Source of the DNA: Desulfosarcina sp. BuS5
GTDB lineage: Bacteria; Desulfobacterota; Desulfobacteria; Desulfobacterales; BuS5
DNA: 64,000 nucleotides
Assembly (NCBI RefSeq): GCF_028752835.1
Contig: NZ_CP087952.1
Coordinates: 1-64,000 of the forward strand
Direction of reading: 5' to 3'
The notes under the pieces: model-generated
Told to the model about the DNA's origin: nothing
Databases searched by the model: none
Seen by the model: the letters and a program-made list of their open reading frames with translations, nothing else
Translations under genes and position numbers: made by a program
In this document: positions 36,617 to 45,053 of the stretch, piece by piece
Position numbering within the stretch: position 1 is the stretch's first letter
Layout of the letters: every line of letters begins with the position of its first letter

Positions 36617-36979
36617 ATGAAAACAAATGATATAACATACAAAATCAACGGAGCCATATTTGAGGTAAATCGTGAACTCGGCTCAGGCTTTCTTGAAAAA
36701 ATATACGAAAATGCCTTAATGATCGAACTGAAAAAAGTAGGTTTAAAGGCAGAAAAGCAAATGCCGATTAAAGTGAATTACAAAGGCACTGAAATTGGTG
36801 AATATTATGCTGATATTGTAGTAGAGAACCAAATTATTATAGAGCTCAAAGCTGTTGATTCATTGCAAAAAATACATGAAGCTCAGATACTGAACTACCT
36901 GAAAGCCACCGGATATAAAATCGGTCTCCTTGTAAATTTTAAACATCCAAAAGCAGAAATAAAGCGTTTTATTATGTAG
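36617..36979 (+). CDS. GxxExxY protein (PD-(D/E)XK-like)
   Basis: 120-residue member of the GxxExxY family, named for the motif seen here as GSGFLEKIYENAL at about residues 20-32. A later YADIVVENQIIIELKAVDSL carries the D and ExK residues of a PD-(D/E)XK-type fold. It ends KHPKAEIKRFIM, typical for the family. The cellular role is unknown. It sits between two copies of the dispersed repeat, as if it had entered the array spacer together with them. Confidence 0.88.
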   Translation: MKTNDITYKINGAIFEVNRELGSGFLEKIYENALMIELKKVGLKAEKQMPIKVNYKGTEIGEYYADIVVENQIIIELKAVDSLQKIHEAQILNYLKATGYKIGLLVNFKHPKAEIKRFIM

Positions 36980-36998
36980 CCCATCAAAAAACTGTATA

Positions 36999-37040
36999 GT
37001 CTGTGTCCGTCCGTGTCCGTCCGTGTGAGTCTGTGGCTAA
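36999..37040 (+). repeat. Dispersed repeat with internal duplication
   Basis: Copy of the repeat in which the TCCGTCCGTG block is doubled (GTGTCCGTCCGTGTCCGTCC), ending GTGAGTCTGTGGCTAA. It precedes the intact PP-loop gene by 15 bases. Confidence 0.75.
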
Positions 37041-37055
37041 TAAAAAAAGGTAAAA

Positions 37056-37793
37056 ATGTCAAAAAAACAAAAAAAAGTCTGCATACAATTTTCCGGTGGC
37101 TCCGATTCCTCTTTAACAGCCTACCGCATGTCCCTTGAGTTTGATCAGGTTCATCTCCTGACGTTCCGCCATTTCGGACAAATGAATATAGAAAACAGCA
37201 GAAAAAGTTATTCAATTTTAAATGAAAAATTTCCAGATAAATTCCAGCACTCTATAACTGATGTAAGTGATTTATTTTCAAAAATCTACAACCGTCATTA
37301 TATCAAAAATCTATTTAAATACCGGACTATCCAAATGCAATTTGTCTGCTTTGCCTGCCAGGCCTGTTTTCATGTTCAAACCATAATGTATTGCCTGAAA
37401 AACGGTATTTCTGATGTAAGGGATGGAGCTAATACAGAATACGAAGAAGCTTCTCCAATGCAGATTGAGATTGTAAAAAAAGAAATAAAAAAACTCTATG
37501 CCGATTATGCCATTATTCATGACAGCCCCGTATATTATGAACATCAAACTGACAGAGCCGATCATCAACTATTTAGATTAGGGCTTAGACCGCAGCCTGA
37601 CATAAAAGATGATATGAATATGTACAAAAAATATCAGGGTTACTGCAGGTTCATGTCTGGAGGAGTTTTGTTTTTAAATTACTGGAAACGATGCAAGGGA
37701 TTTCCGCAAAAGGTACAGTTGAAAATGCGGGAACACTGGATAGAAGAAGTGGATTTTTTAAAAAAGCTTATTGATGGAAGCTGCGCTGGTTAA
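37056..37793 (+). CDS. PP-loop ATP pyrophosphatase (QueC/ATPase-like), intact array founder
   Basis: 245-residue PP-loop protein. The signature FSGGSDSSLTAYRM is at about residues 13-26 and a zinc-type CFACQACFHVQTIM near 103. The remainder resembles neither QueC nor TilS closely, so substrate is unknown. Its first 120 bp recur upstream of each array nuclease as broken fragments, so this gene is the donor of the array's leader sequence. AAAAGGTAAAAATG gives a usable ribosome-binding site. Confidence 0.8.
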   Translation: MSKKQKKVCIQFSGGSDSSLTAYRMSLEFDQVHLLTFRHFGQMNIENSRKSYSILNEKFPDKFQHSITDVSDLFSKIYNRHYIKNLFKYRTIQMQFVCFACQACFHVQTIMYCLKNGISDVRDGANTEYEEASPMQIEIVKKEIKKLYADYAIIHDSPVYYEHQTDRADHQLFRLGLRPQPDIKDDMNMYKKYQGYCRFMSGGVLFLNYWKRCKGFPQKVQLKMREHWIEEVDFLKKLIDGSCAG

Positions 37794-38007
37794 ACAGCGT
37801 TAAAGGTTCTGTGAACGGCATGAAATATTCAAAGGTGAAACCATCTTTGATGTGAAAATTATTAATTTTGAATGATGAATTATAAGTTCAAACCTTGTTA
37901 CGATTCCTCATTATGGAGAGAAAAACAGTATTGTTTTTAGGGCGACAAGCTATTAATATGGTATCTCATTTTTATGTTTTGTTGTGCCCGACAGGCCATG
38001 GGGGTTG

Positions 38008-38469
38008 ATGAGAAAAAATAAAATACAAATAAATTTTCCGTACCTTTTGCTTTCTTTCACAATAACGGTGGCAATAATATGGATGTCATCCATCCAGGGC
38101 CAGTCATTTTTTGGGAATCCATCACTACTTAAAAGAATTATTTGTAATCTCGCGCATATTCCGGTTTTTGTATTGTTGACTTTTTTTTGGTTAAAAGCAT
38201 TGGAGCCTGGGAAAAAAGAGAGGCATAGCAAAAAATATATTGCATTAATTTTAGCATGTTTGCTGTTATTCGCTGTGTCGGATGAATTTCATCAGTATTT
38301 TGTCCCAGGCCGTTCAGCCACTATAATGGATTTGGGGTTAGATTTGCTTGGAATATTATTTGGGTTGAGTGTGTATTTAGTATGCTCAAAATCAAAGTAT
38401 GGGGAAATTGGACTTGGAAAGTGTCAGCACAATTCCAAATCAACAGGCCACACACAAGATGGAGACTAA
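38008..38469 (+). CDS. VanZ family membrane protein
   Basis: Small integral-membrane protein with about four helices. It has the VanZ-type features WMSSIQGQSFFG near residue 20 and AVSDEFHQYFVPGRSATIMD near 90. VanZ-like proteins are regular members of exosortase EPS loci; their role is unknown. I prefer ATG 38008 over GTG 37984; the upstream GGGGG is close. It sits 3 bp before the FemAB-like gene, suggesting co-transcription. The 214-bp gap before it holds an AT-rich dispersed repeat and no gene. Confidence 0.85.
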   Translation: MRKNKIQINFPYLLLSFTITVAIIWMSSIQGQSFFGNPSLLKRIICNLAHIPVFVLLTFFWLKALEPGKKERHSKKYIALILACLLLFAVSDEFHQYFVPGRSATIMDLGLDLLGILFGLSVYLVCSKSKYGEIGLGKCQHNSKSTGHTQDGD

Positions 38470-38472
38470 AAA

Positions 38473-39642
38473 GTGAGAGTTAGAGTCAATATAATTCAGT
38501 CAATTCATGCCCACGCATGGGATGCCTATGTGAACAAACACCCCAAGGCAACCCTTTACCATCTGTCCGGCTGGAAAAATGTTATCGAAAAAACCTATGG
38601 CCACAAGACTTACTACCTGATGGCTGTAAACAGCTCAAATACCTGTGAGCAGAATGAGCATAGTTCGTTGGACAAACCAATTCAAAATTTAACAAATGGT
38701 GTTGTCGGAATACTTCCGATTGTTCATATGAAGAATTTTTTTTTTGGTAACAGCCTTGTATCAATTCCTTTTTTTGATATGGGAGGCATTTTGGCTGACA
38801 ATGAGGAAATCGAAAAAGTTCTTCTGACCGAAGCCGTTAAACTTGGGCAAAAACTCAAAGTCAAAAGCATAGAACTTCGCCAGGCACAACCACTTACATG
38901 GCTATCTGACAGCTCAAACTTATCAATTGATGATCAAAAAAATACTTCCTTGGGCAATAAGCTGTCATCTTTGAGCCATACCATACAATCACATAAGGTT
39001 CGCATGCTGCTTGAATTGCCGGATTCTTCTGAAGCATTGATGAAATCATTTAAATCCAAATTCAGAACCAAGATAAAAAAACCAAAAAAAATGGGATTAA
39101 ATTTTCGACTTGGTGGGGTTGAGTTATTAGACAATTTTTATGAGGTATTTTTAGTGAATATGAGGGATTTAGGTTCCCCAGTCCATTCAAAAAAAATAAT
39201 ACAAAATATTTTTAAAGAATTTTCAGAAAAAGCAATAATTGGTGTGGTTTATAAAAATAATATCCCCTTGGCATGTGGTATGGGTATAGGCTTTAAAAAC
39301 ACACTGGAAAACCCATGGTCATCGGCTCTAAGGCAGCACCGTGCATTTAGGCCAAATACACTTCTTTATTGGTCACTCCTGGCATATGCCTGCGATAATG
39401 GTTTTAAATTTTTTGATTTCGGTCGTTCAACACCTGATGAGGGGACATATAAATTTAAAAAGCAGTGGGGAGCAAAACCGGAACCGCTCTACTGGCATTA
39501 TATATCCATGGATGACAAACCAGTAGAACAAGAGATTTCTGACAAATCAAAATTTGATACAGCTATTAGACTATGGCAAAAAATGCCGGTTGGAATTACA
39601 AAAATAATCGGGCCGGTGATCAGAAAACATATTGCTTTGTGA
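38473..39642 (+). CDS. FemAB/GNAT-like protein, exosortase-locus type
   Basis: 389-residue protein of the FemAB-like acyl/aminoacyltransferase group tied to PEP-CTERM systems. It starts with HAHAWDAYVNKHPKATLYHL near residue 12. A GNAT-type core follows at about 265-330 (IPLACGMGIGF, FRPNTLLYWSLLAYACDNG, FDFGRSTPDEGTYKFKKQWG), and this last motif is the family hallmark. Members may transfer aminoacyl groups to polysaccharide or lipid; the substrate here is unknown. GTG start at 38473. Confidence 0.88.
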   Translation: MRVRVNIIQSIHAHAWDAYVNKHPKATLYHLSGWKNVIEKTYGHKTYYLMAVNSSNTCEQNEHSSLDKPIQNLTNGVVGILPIVHMKNFFFGNSLVSIPFFDMGGILADNEEIEKVLLTEAVKLGQKLKVKSIELRQAQPLTWLSDSSNLSIDDQKNTSLGNKLSSLSHTIQSHKVRMLLELPDSSEALMKSFKSKFRTKIKKPKKMGLNFRLGGVELLDNFYEVFLVNMRDLGSPVHSKKIIQNIFKEFSEKAIIGVVYKNNIPLACGMGIGFKNTLENPWSSALRQHRAFRPNTLLYWSLLAYACDNGFKFFDFGRSTPDEGTYKFKKQWGAKPEPLYWHYISMDDKPVEQEISDKSKFDTAIRLWQKMPVGITKIIGPVIRKHIAL

Positions 39643-39773
39643 TTAAAGGAATACAATATTTTTCTTTCAGTAGGGGGGTAAAAAATAATGTTAAAATATC
39701 GAAAAATTACATGCGAGCTATTATTCTCTCTGTTTTTTGTTCTTTTTGCAGGAACTGCCTGTTCATATTTTTT

Positions 39774-39973
39774 ACAGACCTCGGTATTTGAGTTCGACAA
39801 TGTTTTTATAAATTTTACCACTAACTTATTGAATTAATTTAAACAAAACGATGGCATGAAAATTGCCGTGTCCAATTTTTATACAGCTTTACACTATAGC
39901 TTTAATTATAAATATATTCAGATTATTAGATATCATAGCGTCTAATTAATATTGATAAAAATACGAGGTCTGT
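39774..39973. mobile_element. 200-bp MITE-like element with 10-bp ends
   Basis: The ends ACAGACCTCG and CGAGGTCTGT are perfect inverted repeats, with further matching TATTT/AAATA inward. It is flanked by TTT on each side (possible 3-bp duplication). The interior is AT-rich with no gene and contains a -24/-12-like promoter. Unlike the other elements, no empty site exists in the window, so insertion is inferred from the restored frame. Confidence 0.5.
39852..39867 (+). promoter_or_regulatory. Sigma-54-like -24/-12 promoter
   Basis: TGGCATGAAAATTGCC matches the RpoN consensus TGGCACG-N4-TTGCW at all but two positions, with the essential GG and GC ten bases apart. It points toward the SGNH-like coding part at 39999. 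Exosortase systems with PrsK/PrsR regulators use sigma-54 promoters (family knowledge), but no such regulator is in this window. Confidence 0.4.
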
Positions 39974-40766
39974 TTTAGGACAAAGGGAGCCGCTCTCTTT
40001 GTCAAGCCCTTTGATTATCAATCATACATGTACAGAGTTTACTCAAATTCCTGATCAGATGATAGCAGCGGCAAAAAATCGCATTCGTTGTTACTATGCC
40101 CACACATCGCATGGCGAACAACTTACATTCGGTTTGACAAAAATCATGGAGAACGATTCACAGTATGCTTTATCCATTGACAGAAAGCATTTGTCTTTGA
40201 GCAAAACTGCGGTGTCTATTATGGACAACCCATACGTGGCTCCGGAAGGGTTCTGGGCTTCATCAAAAGGGCGGGCGCGCACAGAGGAAATTATTAACAG
40301 GAATTCTTCTATCAATCTTTGCATGTGGTGCTGGTGTGGGCAACTGGGGATATACACACCCGGGCAGGTGCAGGAATATCTTGATGCAATGGCTTTTTTT
40401 GAAAAAAAGTACCCGGATGTAACATTTGTTTACATAACCGGCCACGCCCAGCAAGGAGGCAAAAAAGGGTATAATCGCTATATATGTAATAATATAATTC
40501 GCAAATGGGTAAAGAGCTGCCAGGACAAAAACCGTGTCCTTTTTGATTTTGCTGATATAGACACCTGGCGGTTCAGTCCGCAGACCGGCAAGTGGGAACA
40601 ATCCACCTACAACTATTGGAATGGCAAAGAATATATACATGTGCCGGTAGAGCATCCCGGCTTTCATGGAAATGAAAAGGCTCACACCACAATTGAGAGC
40701 TGCATGCAAAAGGGAAAGGCTGCCTGGTGGATGTTTGCCAGACTTTCCGGCTGGCAGCCGTTGTAA

Positions 40767-41073
40767 AAATATGCCTGATATTTCAAATTTAAACGATATT
40801 TTTTTTTAAAAGATCGCAGGATATCGGCAAATTGTCCTGCATAATAGCGGTGGTGTTTATAACAGAAAAAAGAAAAATTTGTGTAGCCTATAGTTGCAAC
40901 TTGCTTTCAAAAGGATGCCCAACAAAATTACAGCAGGAATCCAGTAAAATTTATTAGAAATAATTGAAGATATTCTGGAAAATCAAGCAAGATAAAATTG
41001 ATGAACTCATGCAACGATGATTGCTTTTCGACCAGTGTTGATAACTTTAACCTTTAACATTTGACCTTATATA
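40767..41073. other. 307-bp intergenic gap
   Basis: No gene is recognised. A short GCAGGA...TCCTGC inverted pair (about 40825-40850) lacks a T-tract and is not a good terminator. The rest is AT-rich with short stop-riddled frames. A promoter for the following sugar-modification genes probably lies here but cannot be located. Confidence 0.4.
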
Positions 41074-42267
41074 ATGAAAAGAACGCTTTCTCCGTCAGGC
41101 GCGCCTGTTAAATTTCGTGATCTGTTTTGCGGATTAAAAGCAGAGCTGTTTAATGACGATTCCATCCGGATTTTTAAAAAACAGGTTGCAGATTATTTCG
41201 GTTGTAATAATATTTTTTTGCTGTCATCCGGCAAGGCCGCACTTTTCCAAATTTTAAAGGCCATCTCTTCCTTCTCTGACAGAAAAGATATAATTATTCC
41301 TGCTTATTCCAGCTTTTGCCTGGCATCAACAGTCGCGGCTTCAGGTCTTTCCGTCAAGCTTTGCGATGTGGATTTGAAATATCTCGATTTTGATTTGGAA
41401 CATCTCTCCAGATTGGTAGATGAGAAAACACTGGCAGTTATTCCTGTCCATTTATTCGGTCTGGTGGCAAGGCTTGATGAGATATCTGAGATAACCCGTT
41501 CAAAAGGAGCGTTTCTTATAGAAGATGCTGCCCAGGCCGCAGGTGCCGAATACAACGGCCAATGCGTTGGGACAATAGGAGACGCAGGAATATACAGTCT
41601 TGGAAGAGGTAAAAGCATTTCAACTGTTCATGGCGGGATAATAGTATCCAAAAAAAATGATCTTGCCAATGTCATTGCTGAAAATGTCAGAAAATTGCCA
41701 TTCACGAAAGTGCCGAATAAATTTAGTATGTTATTCACAGCCTTTGCCATAACATTTTTTTTACGTCCCGAATTCTATTTTATTCCGAACAGTCTTCCGT
41801 TTTTAAAGTTGGGAGCCAATATTTATGCTCCTGATTTCAAAAGTTTTAGTTTTTCAAAGTTGCAGGCAGGCATTGGGAAAAAAAATTTCATCAAACTCGA
41901 TTCCTATAACATGCAACGTATGAAAAACGCCCGGCTTCTGTCAAAAAGCTTGATAAACACCAATAAGGTCGCGCTGCCCCAAATTGCAAAAAAAACACAG
42001 CCTTGTTTTATCCGTTTTCCTGTGATTTGTATGGATTCAAAGAGCCGTGACCGTAAGTTTTATGAACTGAATAAAGCCGGCTTAGGTATTAGCAAAAATT
42101 TTCCTTTTCCTTTAAGCAAAATAAAGGAGTTTAAAAAATATATTGTTAATTCCAATGACGGTTTTCCGAATTCTAAAAAACTTTGTGAAATTCTTTTAAC
42201 ATTGCCAACTCATCCATTTGTAAAAAAGAAAGATTTAATGAATATGGTTGAAATAATTTCATTATAA
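41074..42267 (+). CDS. DegT/DnrJ/EryC1/StrS-family aminotransferase
   Basis: PLP-dependent sugar aminotransferase of 397 residues. It has the substrate-binding LLSSGKAALFQIL near residue 50, IIPAYSSFCLASTVAASGL near 77 and DVDLKYLDFD near 101. LIEDAAQAAGAEYNGQ is near 150, and the region expected to hold the PLP lysine is SLGRGKSISTVHGG near 176. It would aminate a keto-sugar nucleotide for EPS, or act on a peptide-linked group. The order after the FemAB and SGNH genes suggests EPS modification. Confidence 0.85.
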   Translation: MKRTLSPSGAPVKFRDLFCGLKAELFNDDSIRIFKKQVADYFGCNNIFLLSSGKAALFQILKAISSFSDRKDIIIPAYSSFCLASTVAASGLSVKLCDVDLKYLDFDLEHLSRLVDEKTLAVIPVHLFGLVARLDEISEITRSKGAFLIEDAAQAAGAEYNGQCVGTIGDAGIYSLGRGKSISTVHGGIIVSKKNDLANVIAENVRKLPFTKVPNKFSMLFTAFAITFFLRPEFYFIPNSLPFLKLGANIYAPDFKSFSFSKLQAGIGKKNFIKLDSYNMQRMKNARLLSKSLINTNKVALPQIAKKTQPCFIRFPVICMDSKSRDRKFYELNKAGLGISKNFPFPLSKIKEFKKYIVNSNDGFPNSKKLCEILLTLPTHPFVKKKDLMNMVEIISL

Positions 42268-42372
42268 TTTATTAACACTTGACTTGTGAAATCATCTGGA
42301 ATCAACATTACATGTTATGACCTTTCCACTTCAATTTAAAACCAGGTCCAACATTTACAAATTGTGATTTTT

Positions 42373-43524
42373 ATGCTGACTGTTGTAGAAATATTTTTTG
42401 TTATATCACTATTATTAATTATATATACCTATGCTGGGTATTATGTTGTTTTGAATCTTGTTGGCCGCATATCGCAAAAGAACAAATTTTCTAAAACCGG
42501 TCTCGAAAAATATCCCCATGTTTCTTTTTTAATAGCTGCATATAATGAGGAAAAAAATATCCTTGCCAAGCTTCATAATATTTTTGAATCAGAGTATCCG
42601 GCAGAAAAAATTGCTGTTTATATAGTTTCTGATGCATCAACCGACCGAACTCATGAAATAATAACGTCATTTGAGAATAAGGCAGTACATCTCATTATTT
42701 CGCAGGATCGGCGGGGTAAAACATATTGTGAAAATCTTGGACTGAAAAAAATAAAGAGCGATTTCATCATCTTTACCGATGCCTCAACCGTTCTTGACAA
42801 AAATTGTATTCACAACATGGTAAAACATTTCGAGTTTAAGGAAATCGGGTGTGTCAGCACCCGTGATAAAAGTATAAAATCCGATACAAATAAAGGTGAA
42901 AACCTTTATGTAAGATACGAAATGGCAACAAGAACACTGGAAAGCAGGGTTGATTCATTAATCGGTTTAAGCGGGAGCTGTTATGCGGCAAGAAAAAAAC
43001 TTTGCACAGATCTGCCGAATTATGTAACACGTGATTTTGCACTTCCTTTAATTGCAAGGGAAAAGGGTTATATATCGGTAGATGAACCTGATGCAATTTG
43101 TTCCGTAAAACCGACTGAAAACCAAAAAACCGAATTTGCACGAAAAACAAGAACCTTTACAAATGGCATATCAACACTGTTTTACAAAAAAAGCCTTTTA
43201 AATATATTCAGGTATGGAAAATTTTCTTTTATTCTCTGGAGCCATAAAGTGTTCAGATGGCTGCTCCCTTTCTTTTTTATAGCATTATTTATCACTAATG
43301 TTATGCTTTTTAACCTGAATGTTTTTTATAAATTTTGTCTTTTTTTACAGATTATTTATTATATATTGGCCTTTTTAGGGTCACAATCAATATCCGATAA
43401 CTTTTTCATGAAAATTTCGAGGATTTTTTATTTTATATGTATGACAAACATGGCAAGCATGGGTGCATGGTATAATTTTTTTATTGGCAATAAAATGGCA
43501 AAATGGGAGCCGACAGAAAGATGA
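42373..43524 (+). CDS. Family 2 glycosyltransferase, membrane-anchored
   Basis: Processive-type GT2 with an N-terminal membrane helix (FFVISLLLIIYTYAGYYVVL) and a GT-A domain. Conserved parts include VSFLIAAYNEEKNILAK near residue 50, VSDASTDRTHEI near 85, IIFTDASTVLDKN (DxD-like) near 135 and the acceptor-side RDFALP near 218. Three C-terminal membrane helices follow. It probably extends the EPS repeat unit or polymer at the inner membrane. An alternative GTG start at 42364 adds three residues. The sugar donor is unknown. Confidence 0.85.
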   Translation: MLTVVEIFFVISLLLIIYTYAGYYVVLNLVGRISQKNKFSKTGLEKYPHVSFLIAAYNEEKNILAKLHNIFESEYPAEKIAVYIVSDASTDRTHEIITSFENKAVHLIISQDRRGKTYCENLGLKKIKSDFIIFTDASTVLDKNCIHNMVKHFEFKEIGCVSTRDKSIKSDTNKGENLYVRYEMATRTLESRVDSLIGLSGSCYAARKKLCTDLPNYVTRDFALPLIAREKGYISVDEPDAICSVKPTENQKTEFARKTRTFTNGISTLFYKKSLLNIFRYGKFSFILWSHKVFRWLLPFFFIALFITNVMLFNLNVFYKFCLFLQIIYYILAFLGSQSISDNFFMKISRIFYFICMTNMASMGAWYNFFIGNKMAKWEPTER

Positions 43525-43580
43525 TATGGGTAACCCATGTATTCTTATTGTGACTTTCTTTAAAGATTAGGGGCACTCGA

Positions 43581-44270
43581 ATGCGTATAACATCAATACT
43601 GGAAAAGATAAATCGTTTTGTACCTGAATTTGTGAATAGAATTCTTTATCTTTCAAACAATATAGTGAAAATGGACAATCGTTTTATGGCGATTTATTGG
43701 CAACTTAGCAAAGAAGGAAGAATGCTTTTATCAGTAAGAGAAGCATATAATATCTACCATTACGTGACCGAAGCAGTATGTTTAGGCGGTGCCCTCGCTG
43801 AATTCGGAGTGTATAAGGGGGGGGGCGCGAAGCTAATTAGTTCAATTAAATCGGATCTGGCTCTTCATCTATTTGATACATTTGATGGTATGCCCGACGT
43901 TGATGAAACCGTTGATTTATGCAAAAAGGGAAGCTTTTCAGATACGACGTTATCTTCAGTGAGAGAGTATCTGAAGGATTACCCCAATATCCATTTTTAC
44001 AAGGGCTTTTTTCCGGATACAGCGCATGGCTTTTTGCCATCCGATATCGAATTTTGTTTTGTGCATATAGATGTTGATATATACGAGTCGACAATTGCAG
44101 CCCTAAACTACTTCTATCCACGTCTTAAAAAAGGTGGGGTGTTGATTTCCCATGACTACTATTCAGTATTCTATCCAGGAGTAAAAAAAGCTTTCGAAGA
44201 GTTCTTCTTGAATAAAAAAGAACAAGTTGTTCATTTATGGGACACTCAATGTATGGTCAGAAAAGAATGA
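43581..44270 (+). CDS. TylF/macrocin-O-methyltransferase-like protein
   Basis: SAM-dependent O-methyltransferase of the TylF type, probably methylating an EPS sugar. The SAM motif is in LAEFGVYKGGGAKLISSI at about residues 72-89, LHLFDTFDGMPDVDE is near 94, FVHIDVDIYESTIAAL with the metal-binding Asp pair near 155, and KKGGVLISHDYY near 180. The codons for KGGG contain a run of nine G (43817-43825), a possible slippage site. Spacing to neighbours is short. Methyl acceptor unknown. Confidence 0.85.
   Translation: MRITSILEKINRFVPEFVNRILYLSNNIVKMDNRFMAIYWQLSKEGRMLLSVREAYNIYHYVTEAVCLGGALAEFGVYKGGGAKLISSIKSDLALHLFDTFDGMPDVDETVDLCKKGSFSDTTLSSVREYLKDYPNIHFYKGFFPDTAHGFLPSDIEFCFVHIDVDIYESTIAALNYFYPRLKKGGVLISHDYYSVFYPGVKKAFEEFFLNKKEQVVHLWDTQCMVRKE
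43817..43825 (+). repeat. Nine-base poly-G tract inside the methyltransferase gene
   Basis: G9 tract spanning codons 79-82 of the TylF-like gene. Slippage by one base would truncate the protein soon after. This is the longest G run I noticed in the window, in otherwise AT-rich DNA. Confidence 0.7.
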
Positions 44271-44324
44271 TCAAATAGATCAACCGAAATATTTATAAAA
44301 GTATACCGGCTAAGTTATCCCAAC

Positions 44325-45053
44325 ATGAAATTTGATTTACATATTCATAGCAAATATTCATATGATTCTTTATCTTCAGTTGATGCCATCATTAAACATG
44401 CAAGGCAAGAAGGGTTAAATGGCATTGCTATTACAGATCATAATTCTTTTGATGCTGCATTTGAAATTTCCTCCCAAAACGATAACTTTTGGGTGATTTT
44501 TGGTAGTGAAATCCATACAGAAGTTGGTGACATCATTGGATTATTTATTTCCAGGCCTCTAACAAAACATAATGCAGTGGATTTAATTAAAGAAATCCAT
44601 GATCAAGATGGAATCGCAATTTTGGCTCATCCTTTCAAGCGCATGAAACAATATCCAAAAAACGTTATTGATATGTTAGATGCTATTGAAATTGTAAATT
44701 CTCGGTGGGTGAATTTGAAGAATTATGATAAAAAGTCAAAAACTGCTATGTTATTGTCTACAGTGCGTGGCCGATCAGCAGGAAGTGATGCACATTTTTT
44801 ATTTGAAATTGGAAGAGCTTATTTAGTTACTCCTAAACTTTCTTCCCCCTGTGAGCTAAAAAAAATAATTCGTGAAGGGACAGGACAGATACATAGTAAA
44901 ATTTTTTCTTCTTCTTGGTTAGATGAAGCAAGCCAAGTTGTTAATTTTATAAAAACTCCTTCAATTTATCAATTTGGCCGTATTCTTTTTCGTATACTAA
45001 GACGTTTATTAAAAGGCAAGCAAAATAGGATTTTTGATGAAGATGCTAAATGA
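44325..45053 (+). CDS. PHP-domain metal-dependent phosphoesterase
   Basis: 242-residue PHP-fold protein. The metal-binding motif DLHIHSKYSYDSL is at residues 4-16, IAITDHNSFDAA near 38, and GSEIHTEVGDIIGLF near 64. AILAHPFKRMK is near 96, and the final SAGSDAHF (about 151) completes the set. It probably removes a phosphate from a sugar or nucleotide intermediate. It overlaps the ATP-grasp gene by 17 bp, implying linked function. Confidence 0.85.
   Translation: MKFDLHIHSKYSYDSLSSVDAIIKHARQEGLNGIAITDHNSFDAAFEISSQNDNFWVIFGSEIHTEVGDIIGLFISRPLTKHNAVDLIKEIHDQDGIAILAHPFKRMKQYPKNVIDMLDAIEIVNSRWVNLKNYDKKSKTAMLLSTVRGRSAGSDAHFLFEIGRAYLVTPKLSSPCELKKIIREGTGQIHSKIFSSSWLDEASQVVNFIKTPSIYQFGRILFRILRRLLKGKQNRIFDEDAK

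Larger units (their letters stand above)
39688..40766 (+). pseudogene. Secreted SGNH-like protein gene, split by a 200-bp element
   Basis: A strong AGGGGGG site and ATG 39688 start a signal peptide (LLFSLFFVLFAGTACS), but the frame stops at 39836. The rest of a 250-residue protein begins LIINHTCTEFTQIPDQM and has YAHTSHGEQLTFGL and FVYITGHAQQGG. I recall relatives of this protein carrying a signal peptide just before the HTCT stretch. Removing 39774-39976 (element plus one TTT) joins both parts in one 291-residue frame. Alternatively the downstream part is expressed alone from TTG 39999 (GGGAG upstream), which would give a protein without signal peptide. Confidence 0.6.

Noticed and set aside
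39573-39791. 72-codon frame overlapping the end of the FemAB-like gene
   Set aside because: It lies in the wrong frame relative to the strong ribosome site and signal peptide starting at 39688.
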